This document shows, in pieces, positions 43,462-49,783 of a stretch of 49,783 nt of DNA. This stretch comes from an uncultured Streptococcus sp. Its GTDB lineage: Bacteria > Bacillota > Bacilli > Lactobacillales > Streptococcaceae. The notes under the pieces were generated by a model that saw nothing but the letters and a program-made list of their open reading frames with translations, did not search any database and was not told the origin of the DNA. The stretch is from contig CAKPVT010000007.1 in assembly GCA_934196125.1 (NCBI GenBank), positions 1 through 49,783 of the forward strand. The letters are read 5' to 3'. The translations under genes and the position numbers were made by a program. How positions within the stretch are numbered: the stretch's first letter is position 1; each line of letters starts with the position of its first letter.

Positions 43462-45265
43462 TTTCTAATTCCTCCTTAGATAGTTGTGAGTAAGCAATTT
43501 CACGATAAACATCGTTGTTTGCAAGCAATTCTTCGTGTGTACCTTGACCAACAACTTTACCTTCATCCAAGACCAAAATTTGGTCAGCGTCCATAATCGT
43601 TGAGATACGTTGTGCCACAATTAATTTCGTCATATCAGCTGTACGTTCTTTCAACTGTGAACGAAGGATTCGGTCAGTCTTGTAGTCAAGTGCTGAGAAC
43701 GAATCATCAAAGATGATAATCTCAGGTTTACGAGCAAGAGCACGCGCAATTGCCAAACGTTGTTTTTGACCACCTGAGAAGTTTTGACCACTTTGAGCAA
43801 CAGGTGCTTTTAACTTACCGTCTTTCATTTCAACGAATATCTTACCTTGAGCTAAATCAAGAGCTTCCCACATCTTATCATCATCAAGTGGCGAACTATT
43901 GCTTTCTCCCATATCCATATTTGAAGCGATATCCCCACTGAAAAGCACTGCTTTTTGCGGAATATAACCAACAATCTTATGAAGCGTATCATGGTCATAT
44001 TGACGAACATCAATGCCATCGACTTTAATCGTTCCTTCTGTCGCGTCATAAAAACGTGGAATCAAGTTCACCAACGTTGATTTACCAGAACCAGTTGAAC
44101 CGATAAAGGCAATCGTGTCTCCAGCTTTCGCTTTAAAGGAAACATGTTCCAAAACAGCTTCTGAATTTTTGCTGTAACGGAATGAAACATTGTCAAATCC
44201 AACAGAACCTTTTTCAGTTGGTTTAGCTTGATTTGTTTCTGGATATTCAATTGAAGATTTTGTTTCAAGAACTTCATTAATACGCCCAGCAGCAACAACA
44301 GCACGAGGTAAAATGAAGAATACAACAATCATCATCATGAATCCCATAACAACTTGCATGGCATATGATGAATAAACAACCATATCTGAGAACAAATCAA
44401 CTTTATCTTGCATAGCGCCAGCAATTTTCGTTGGTTCTGTCGGAATAGCAATATTTTCAATCAAATGCGCACCAATCCAGTAAATAGCAAGTGTCATTCC
44501 GCTTGAAATTCCCATCATTACTGGAGATAACAACGCCATTGAACGTCCAATAAAGAGGTTAAGATTGGTAACATTATCATTGGCTTGTGCAAATTTAGCA
44601 TCTTGATAATCTTCGGCATTGTATGCACGCACCACACGGATACCTGTCAATGATTCTCGCGTAATACTGTTCAATTTATCGGTTAATGTTTGAATCATGC
44701 GTTGTTTAGGCATCACCATCATCAACAAGAACATAATCATCAAGAACATAACCGCAACTGCGACAATAAGAACCAATAGCCATTCATGATTTTTATCAGC
44801 AATCTTGGTTATTGCCCAAATTGCCATGATAGGTCCTTTAGTAATGACTTGGATTCCCATTGTGAAAACCAATTGAATTTGTGTAATATCATTGGTTGTA
44901 CGTGTCAAAAGACTAGGAATTGAAAATTTCTTGATTTCAGCATCTGAAAAATTCAAGACACTGTGGAAAATGTCATCACGTAGGCGTGTACTAAAACTTG
45001 CCGCAATACGAGCAGCCAAGAAACCGACAACGACGGATGCCGCAAAGCTTCCCAAAGAAAGCAAGACCATACGCATCCCTGGCGCATCAAAGTTCCAAGC
45101 AAAAATATCTTTTACTTTTGTTCCCTCTGTTGATAGCAAGGTTGTGATATCCGACATATAATCTGGAATTTTCAACTCAAGATAAACATTCAAACACACA
45201 AATAATACAGCAAAAATAAGCATCGTAACCTCTTTTACTGTTAAGCGTTTCAAAATTTTTAACAT
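43451..45265 (-). CDS. rcrP: ABC multidrug-type exporter half, RcrP
   Basis: A 604-residue half-transporter: six-helix membrane domain to about residue 320, then Walker A GSTGSGKS near 385, Q-loop YIPQKAVLFSG, signature FSGGQKQRL near 493 and Walker B IIIFDDSFSALD near 514 (Asp replaces the usual catalytic Glu after the Walker B Asp). In heterodimeric exporters the partner with the non-Glu residue forms the degenerate site, and RcrQ keeps DEATSS. It starts 4 bp after rcrR, so the three genes form one operon. Confidence 0.85.
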   Translation of the reverse strand: MLKILKRLTVKEVTMLIFAVLFVCLNVYLELKIPDYMSDITTLLSTEGTKVKDIFAWNFDAPGMRMVLLSLGSFAASVVVGFLAARIAASFSTRLRDDIFHSVLNFSDAEIKKFSIPSLLTRTTNDITQIQLVFTMGIQVITKGPIMAIWAITKIADKNHEWLLVLIVAVAVMFLMIMFLLMMVMPKQRMIQTLTDKLNSITRESLTGIRVVRAYNAEDYQDAKFAQANDNVTNLNLFIGRSMALLSPVMMGISSGMTLAIYWIGAHLIENIAIPTEPTKIAGAMQDKVDLFSDMVVYSSYAMQVVMGFMMMIVVFFILPRAVVAAGRINEVLETKSSIEYPETNQAKPTEKGSVGFDNVSFRYSKNSEAVLEHVSFKAKAGDTIAFIGSTGSGKSTLVNLIPRFYDATEGTIKVDGIDVRQYDHDTLHKIVGYIPQKAVLFSGDIASNMDMGESNSSPLDDDKMWEALDLAQGKIFVEMKDGKLKAPVAQSGQNFSGGQKQRLAIARALARKPEIIIFDDSFSALDYKTDRILRSQLKERTADMTKLIVAQRISTIMDADQILVLDEGKVVGQGTHEELLANNDVYREIAYSQLSKEELENGK

Positions 45266-45268
45266 GCG

Positions 45269-45709
45269 TTACTCCTTGTTTTCTAAATTTTTCAAAATGC
45301 GGTCAAAGACGCGAAACGAGATTTTGAGATCCTCATGGTCGACACCAGCTAAGATTTGTCGATGCATTTCATCATGGAAATCTTGAATATTCTGAGCCTT
45401 TGATTTTCCAAGTTCAGTCAACACCACTTGCTTATAACGCTTATCTTCTTTTGACGAAACAACTTGGATAAAACCATTTTTCTCCATGCGCTTAATCAAA
45501 TTGCTAGTCACTGACTTTGAAATTCTTAGTCTCTTCTCAATGTCCTTGATATAAATTTCTTTATCGGTATTATCACGAAGATACAATACCGCAAATCCCT
45601 GTGGACCAGCCAGATTTTCAACACCATAACTTTCCGCAAGGGCATGGACACGATTTTCCATTAAATTGATAAAATCCCTAAACTGTGAAAACAGATCTTT
45701 CTTGTGCAT
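45269..45709 (-). CDS. rcrR: MarR-family repressor RcrR
   Basis: A 146-residue MarR regulator beginning MHKKDLFSQFRDFINLMENR, with the winged helix at about residues 55-95 (RLRISKSVTSNLIKRMEKNGFIQ then the wing SSKEDKRYKQV). It is the first gene of the rcrRPQ operon, and an inverted repeat fills the spacer of its own promoter, so autorepression is expected. In S. mutans rcrR controls the two ABC genes and affects competence. The name is based on synteny and family. Confidence 0.85.
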   Translation of the reverse strand: MHKKDLFSQFRDFINLMENRVHALAESYGVENLAGPQGFAVLYLRDNTDKEIYIKDIEKRLRISKSVTSNLIKRMEKNGFIQVVSSKEDKRYKQVVLTELGKSKAQNIQDFHDEMHRQILAGVDHEDLKISFRVFDRILKNLENKE

Positions 45710-45757
45710 CTTTTCCTCACTTTCTGAAAAATACCAAGATTCATTCTTGTAGAATAC

Positions 45758-45786
45758 ATTATAGTTCTTATGAGAACTATTGTCAA
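45758..45786 (-). promoter_or_regulatory. rcrR promoter with operator in the spacer
   Basis: On the minus strand TTGACA (45781-45786) and TATAAT (45758-45763) are perfect and 17 bp apart. The inverted repeat ATAGTTCT-TATG-AGAACTAT (45761-45780) occupies the spacer and touches the -10 box. A bound MarR dimer would exclude RNA polymerase. Confidence 0.9.
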
Positions 45787-45835
45787 AAAAAAGCTTCGAT
45801 TCTGCTTATTATTTTCAACTATTTTCTGAAATCAA

Positions 45836-45867
45836 AAAACAAACGTTGATATATCATCGTTTGTTTG
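45836..45867 (-). terminator. Terminator downstream of the deformylase-like gene
   Basis: AAACAAACG and CGTTTGTTT pair around TTGATATATCAT and are followed on the minus strand by T6, about 15 bp past the broken deformylase stop. Confidence 0.75.
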
Positions 45868-45882
45868 AAGTTTTTTTGAAAA

Positions 45883-46298
45883 TTAAATGATAATACCTTC
45901 CAAGTGGTCTAATTCGTGTTGGCAAATTTGTGCTGGCAAACCTGTCAAGGTTAAGGTTTGTTGGTTCCAATTTTTGTCTAAAAAAGACACTTCGATTCTC
46001 TGGTAACGACGTGTTGGTCGTACTCCTGTCAATGATAAACAAGACTCTTTCGTGTCAAATGGAAGTGATTTGTTAAGCAAAACTGGATTGAACATCACCA
46101 AATCTGCTACCCCCATATTAACAATAATTGCTCGCTTTTTAACGCCAATCATATTAGCTTAGCAGCCATGCCGACACAATTATCACGATTTGCCACTAAA
46201 GTATCTTGCAAGTCTTGTGCCAAATACAAATCTTCTTTTGTTGCTTCTTCTGACTTTTGCGCCAAGAAAAAGGTGTCTCTTACAATCTGTTTAATCAT
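45883..46298 (-). pseudogene. Peptide deformylase-like protein, 5-bp duplication
   Basis: Deformylases remove the formyl group from new N-termini. The gene would be about 137 residues. The frame starts at ATG 46298 (MIKQIVRDTFFLAQKSEEAT) and reaches CVGMAAKLI-stop. Two adjacent copies of TTAGC (46154-46158 and 46159-46163) explain it: removing one restores GMAANMIGVKKRAIIVNMG. The later part has CLSLTGVRP (motif II, Cys kept) and HELDHLEGI (motif III, HExxH). Motif I reads GMAANMIG, not the classical GxGLAAxQ, so this was a divergent paralog, not the housekeeping enzyme. It overlaps the acetyltransferase gene stop by ATGA. Confidence 0.8.
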
Positions 46299-46803
46299 TT
46301 TTTCTCCAATAGTAATTCCATAATATCAAAATCAATAGCTTGGTCATCAATTTCCATAAAGCGCTTAAACGTTCCAATCTTTTGAAAACCAAGGCTTTCA
46401 TAGAGAGGAATCGCTCGGTTATTATCAGACCGAACTTCAAGCGAGAGGAGTTTTAATCCTGATTGCTGCGCTGCTGCAATCAATCGTGTTAATAGCTGAC
46501 GTCCAATTCCTTGCTTCCAGTAAGCTTTTCTCACCGCAATGGCGATTTCTGCACGATACGCCAATCGTTTTTTACGAAAAACACTGCGATTGCACGTCCC
46601 TACTATCTCACCAGCCTCTTCAGCTACTAAGAAATGTGATGTCTTAGATTTTTGAATCTCACTTAATAAGTTTCCCTCATCCGCAACAGAAACAGACACC
46701 CCTTCTTCTCCATAAGACAAGTTATCTGTTTCTGAACCAATCTGCTGGCAAAATGCAAAATAGCCTCGGCATCACTAGCCAAAGCATTTCTCACTATAAC
46801 CAT
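46295..46803 (-). pseudogene. GNAT-family N-acetyltransferase, N-terminal frameshift
   Basis: From ATG 46803 the protein reads MVIVRNALASDAEAILHF and then goes out of frame at GCCAGCAG near 46746. Adding one base gives AQQIGSETDNLSYGEEGVSV, and the frame is open to 46295 (about 169 residues). The remainder has the acetyl-CoA motif A AVRKAYWKQGIGRQLLTRL near the middle and EVRSDNNRAIPLYESLGF (motif B). It could also be started from a TTG at 46720 without the first 28 residues. Substrate unknown. Confidence 0.7.
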
Positions 46804-47066
46804 ATCAAGCCCTCGCTTTCGCTAAAAACATTATAACAAAATAAATAAAACCTTGCTACCATGCGCTTTCAAGATTTTATTGCACCAACAAAATCGAGAA
46901 TAACTAATTCTCAAAGAAAATGGGTTGCAACGATACCAACCAAAAAAGCCCACACTTCGTGGACTCATTTTCGGTTATTTGATATTAGAGAATTTAATTA
47001 AAGATTATAAAAGATTGTTGATTAAGTCATTAAGAGTTATACAACAGTCTTGTGAAAGACAAGATT
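46804..47066. other. Intergenic region after gdhA
   Basis: About 260 bp holding the gdhA terminator (GTCCAC/GTGGGC stem, minus strand, 46946-46971, followed by T6) and a short hairpin GAGAATAACTAATTCTC near 46900. A 60-codon frame here on the plus strand has no ribosome site. Confidence 0.6.
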
Positions 47067-48416
47067 TTAAACGATACCTTGTGCTGACATTGCTTCTGCA
47101 ACTTTAAGGAATCCAGCAACGTTGGCACCGACAACAAGGTTACCTTCAGCACCAAATTCTTTAGCTGCTGCTGCAGAATTATCGTAGATACCTTTCATGA
47201 TGTCATAAAGTTTAGCATCTACTTCTTCGAATGACCAAGGTGTACGTTGGCTATTTTGAGCCATTTCAAGAGCTGATACCGCTACACCACCAGCATTCGC
47301 AGCTTTGGCAGGACCAAATGAAACGCCAGCTTTTTGGAAAACTTCGATAGCTTCAAGTGTAGAAGGCATATTTGCACCTTCTGTAACAGCGATAACACCG
47401 TTAGCTACAAGAGCTTTCGCATCTTCCTCGTTAATTTCATTTTGTGTAGCACATGGGAATGCAAGGTCAGCTTTGATTGACCAGATTGAGCCTTCACCAG
47501 CAGGTGTAAATGTTGCACTTGGACGATCGTCAGCGTATTTGACAATACGTGCACGTTCAACTTCTTTCAATTGTTTAAGAAGAGGGACATCAATACCTTC
47601 TAGGTCATAAACATAACCAGATGAATCTGAAACAGCAACAACTTTAGCACCAAGTGATTGAAGTTTTTCAGTAGCGTAAATCGCTACGTTACCTGAACCA
47701 GATACAAGAGCTACTTTACCAGCTAAGTCTTCACCGCGAGCTTTAAGCATTTGTTCTGCAAAGTAAACAGCACCGTAACCAGTTGCTTCTGTACGAGCAA
47801 GAGAACCACCGTAAGTAAGTCCTTTACCAGTAAGAACACCTGTGTATTCGTTGCGGAGGCGTTTGTATTGACCGTAAAGGTAGCCGATTTCACGTCCACC
47901 AACACCGATATCACCAGCAGGAACGTCAGTGTCAGCACCAATGTGTTTGCTCAACTCTGTCATAAAGCTTTGGCAGAAACGCATAATTTCGTTGTCTGAT
48001 TTACCTTTAGGATCAAAGTTTGAACCACCTTTACCACCACCGATAGGTTGACCAGTCAATGAGTTTTTAAAGATTTGTTCGAAACCAAGGAATTTGATGA
48101 TTGATTGGTTTACTGATGGGTGGAAACGAAGACCACCTTTGTAAGGTCCAATAGCAGATGAGAATTGAACACGGAAACCGCGGTTGACTTGAACTCGACC
48201 TTTGTCATCAACCCAAGGAACACGGAAAGAAACGATACGTTCTGGTTCAACCAAACGTTCGAGAAGATTTTCTTCAATATATTTTGGATAGTTATCAAAC
48301 ACTGGAACAAGTGACTCAAATACTTCTTCTACTGCTTGTAAAAACTCTGGTTCGTGAGCATTTTGCGCTTTGACTTTATCAAAGACACCAACTACATACT
48401 CTTTACCCGTTGTCAT
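47067..48416 (-). CDS. gdhA: NADP-specific glutamate dehydrogenase
   Basis: Aminates 2-oxoglutarate with ammonia and NADPH to glutamate. The 449-residue protein has normal length. Markers include GGLRFHPSVNQSIIKFLGFEQ near residue 94, GGGKGGSNFDPKGKSD near 125 with the catalytic Lys region, DVPAGDIGVGGREIGYLYG near 165, and the Rossmann segment SGSGNVAIYATEKL near 240. GGAGG precedes ATG 48416. It is monocistronic with a consensus promoter and a terminator downstream. Confidence 0.96.
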   Translation of the reverse strand: MTTGKEYVVGVFDKVKAQNAHEPEFLQAVEEVFESLVPVFDNYPKYIEENLLERLVEPERIVSFRVPWVDDKGRVQVNRGFRVQFSSAIGPYKGGLRFHPSVNQSIIKFLGFEQIFKNSLTGQPIGGGKGGSNFDPKGKSDNEIMRFCQSFMTELSKHIGADTDVPAGDIGVGGREIGYLYGQYKRLRNEYTGVLTGKGLTYGGSLARTEATGYGAVYFAEQMLKARGEDLAGKVALVSGSGNVAIYATEKLQSLGAKVVAVSDSSGYVYDLEGIDVPLLKQLKEVERARIVKYADDRPSATFTPAGEGSIWSIKADLAFPCATQNEINEEDAKALVANGVIAVTEGANMPSTLEAIEVFQKAGVSFGPAKAANAGGVAVSALEMAQNSQRTPWSFEEVDAKLYDIMKGIYDNSAAAAKEFGAEGNLVVGANVAGFLKVAEAMSAQGIV

Positions 48417-48448
48417 ATATATTTCCTCCGAAAATCAGATTATAAATC

Positions 48449-48502
48449 TTGTAATCAATAGACTACAAGGAATATTATAAATTTTCTGAAATTTTATGTC
48501 AA
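48449..48502 (-). promoter_or_regulatory. Consensus gdhA promoter and leader hairpin
   Basis: TTGACA (48497-48502) and TATAAT (48474-48479) on the minus strand are perfect and 17 bp apart. Just downstream, CTTGTA and TACAAG (48449-48470) can form a six-bp stem in the leader. Strong constitutive expression is expected; any control through the hairpin is a guess. Confidence 0.85.
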
Positions 48503-48660
48503 GTATTTATGGTACTTTTTGAAAAAATTCCGTTTTTATGTCACAAAATATAACATCGTTTGTGAAGTTGAGGGCTAGATTTCGTCATTCTGGTGGGCTT
48601 TATGCTCTCCTTTTCACGAAAAATATGGTAATATAATGGTATATTATTAGGAGGTATATT

Positions 48661-49158
48661 ATGAAACGTTTATCACTATGGTCAGGTATTCTGGCACTAC
48701 TTATTGGCATTTTGCTTTTTGTGCATCCTTTTACCACGACTGCATTGATTGGTTGGATAATCGCTTTATTAGTTTTCATGTCTGGAATTACCAGTCTTTT
48801 GATGTATACCAATAGTGTCGAGCGATCATTTTGGTATTTGTTGCAAGGTATTTTATCGATTATTTTTGGAATTATTCTCCTATCAAGCTCAGCCATGTCT
48901 TTATCAAGTGCTGTTATCACGATTGCTGCTTATTGGCTTCTTATTAGCGGCATCCTTCGTTTAATTGGTGGTTTCCAAATGCGTAAAGCAGGATTTTATG
49001 ATGCTAATCGTTTCCTAGGCTCTGCGGTCCTTGCCATTCTTTTAGGACTCTTCCTCCTGCTCAATCCTGCACTTTCAGCTATTTTTATTGGGCGTCTAAC
49101 AGGATTACTTTTAATGGCAGTTGGTGTTTCAGGAATCACTTTTTCATTCCGTATTTAA
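48661..49158 (+). CDS. HdeD family (DUF308) membrane protein
   Basis: A 165-residue protein of about six hydrophobic helices with repeated small-residue hairpins (GILALLIGILLFVHPF, GILSIIFGIILLSS, AVLAILLGLFLLLNP), the three-fold repeat of HdeD/DUF308. E. coli HdeD is tied to acid resistance, but function in streptococci is not known. AGGAGG precedes the ATG by 6 bases, and a TATAAT lies upstream. It is transcribed alone, divergent from gdhA. Confidence 0.8.
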   Translation: MKRLSLWSGILALLIGILLFVHPFTTTALIGWIIALLVFMSGITSLLMYTNSVERSFWYLLQGILSIIFGIILLSSSAMSLSSAVITIAAYWLLISGILRLIGGFQMRKAGFYDANRFLGSAVLAILLGLFLLLNPALSAIFIGRLTGLLLMAVGVSGITFSFRI

Positions 49159-49170
49159 CTAAGACTAAAA

Positions 49171-49204
49171 AAAGACTTCGTTCAAAAATCGAAGTCCTTT
49201 TTTT
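49171..49204. terminator. Convergent terminator
   Basis: GACTTCG and CGAAGTC form a stem around an A-rich loop with T7 on plus and T7 on minus. It ends both the HdeD-family gene and queF. Confidence 0.85.
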
Positions 49205-49213
49205 AGTTCTCAA

Positions 49214-49705
49214 TTAACGATTATCAATGGTTTCTGGGTACAAGTCGTGGTTCATTAGGCGATAATCTGCCATTTTTTCATACTTGGTATTTGGTTTTCC
49301 GTAATTAAAATATGGGTCAATTGATAAGCCACCACGTGGTGTGAATTTTCCCCAGACTTCAAGATAGCGTGGCTGAAGCAAGTCAATCAAATCTTTACCA
49401 ATCGTATTAATGCAATTTTCGTGAAAATCACCGTGATTACGGTAGCTGAAAAGGTAAAGTTTCAATGATTTTGATTCCACACAAAGTTTATCTGGAACAT
49501 AAGAAATATAAATCGTCGCAAAATCTGGTTGTCCAGTAATCGGACAAAGTGATGTAAACTCTGGACAATTGAATTTGATAAAGTAATCATTGTCAATATG
49601 ACGATTATCAAATGATTCCAGAATACTTGGGTCGTAATCGTAAGTGTAAGTCGTCTTTTGATTTCCCAAAAGGGTCAAATTTTTCATTTCATCTGTTCTA
49701 GTCAT
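49214..49705 (-). CDS. queF: 7-cyano-7-deazaguanine reductase (preQ0 reductase)
   Basis: Reduces preQ0 to preQ1 with NADPH for queuosine in tRNA. The 163-residue protein is the short (YkvM-type) form, with the thioimide Cys54 in TSLCPITGQPDF and the substrate and NADPH-binding segment CVESKSLKLYLFSYRNHGDF near 75-94. It is related in fold to FolE, but the QueF motif E(S/L)K(S/A)xK is present. The start is ATG 49705 with a weak ribosome site. Upstream queuosine genes, if any, lie beyond the window edge. Confidence 0.93.
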   Translation of the reverse strand: MTRTDEMKNLTLLGNQKTTYTYDYDPSILESFDNRHIDNDYFIKFNCPEFTSLCPITGQPDFATIYISYVPDKLCVESKSLKLYLFSYRNHGDFHENCINTIGKDLIDLLQPRYLEVWGKFTPRGGLSIDPYFNYGKPNTKYEKMADYRLMNHDLYPETIDNR

Positions 49706-49717
49706 CTCATTCTTATA

Positions 49718-49745
49718 TTTATATTAGCGGGTAGCTCCCGCTAGT
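49718..49745 (-). promoter_or_regulatory. Hairpin in the queF leader
   Basis: On the minus strand TAGCGGG and CCCGCTA pair around a short AGCTA-containing loop, 15 bases before the queF start, followed by AATATAAATAT. A preQ1 riboswitch is plausible in front of queF, but this one does not match the class I or II consensus I know, so function is left open. Confidence 0.35.
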
Positions 49746-49783
49746 ATAAACCCTTTCTTTAATTATTTTTTAGATTTGTTTTA

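Noticed and set aside
46925..47107. A 60-codon open frame on the plus strand
   Set aside because: It has no ribosome site, overlaps the gdhA end and terminator, and shows no family-like motif.

Overview
The window is a low-GC Firmicute chromosome, almost certainly a Streptococcus. The Streptococcus bovis/equinus complex (gallolyticus, macedonicus, infantarius, lutetiensis, equinus) is the best fit, but that placement is from memory of gene content, not a search. Support comes from streptococcal ClpL, the rcrRPQ and relPRS gene sets, a full mevalonate pathway, the folA-(small ORF)-clpX-ysxC order, strong AAGGAG-type ribosome sites and consensus TTGACA/TATAAT promoters. No rRNA, tRNA, CRISPR array or insertion sequence was seen.

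Layout. 1-3650: threonine genes thrB and hom with a rarD scrap, then a membrane-anchored polysaccharide deacetylase. 3667-8860: an accessory locus with a giant single-chain restriction-modification enzyme (LlaGI/Type ISP-like), a frameshifted small partner gene and a 62-bp perfect palindrome in front. 8920-10140: rplJ-rplL with the L10 leader. 10340-13390: CtsR-type clpL with a structured leader, then an endonuclease III-like glycosylase. 13480-17250: a stretch of decay holding a YoaK-type pseudogene, a GyrI-like protein, a WYL regulator with a nonsense codon, and a broken mmuP-mmuM pair. 17540-21020: ysxC, clpX, a small membrane protein, folA, thyA. 21340-28930: mevalonate genes in two convergent blocks (mvaS-mvaA; mvaK1-mvaD-mvaK2-fni) around a DUF1836/hemolysin-III pair. 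29105-34670: an aldo/keto reductase scrap and a Type III restriction-modification system. 34785-45790: relP-relR-relS, an osmoprotectant ABC operon with a broken MarR gene, a decayed alcohol dehydrogenase, and rcrR-rcrP-rcrQ. 45883-49783: a broken deformylase-like gene and acetyltransferase, gdhA, an HdeD-family protein and queF.

The most notable item is upstream of the Type III methylase. Nine copies of a 5-bp repeat lie inside a short leader ORF that has its own AAGGAG site. With nine copies the leader stops at once. With eight (or five, or eleven) it would stay open through a 16-bp stem hairpin and stop on top of the mod start codon. This suggests a phase-variable translational-coupling or attenuation switch for a Type III system. 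The mod gene here also carries a frameshift near its 3' end.

About a dozen genes are broken, several by single-base changes in short runs and at least four by in-frame stop codons. The stop codons argue for real genome decay. The homopolymer cases could partly be sequencing error.
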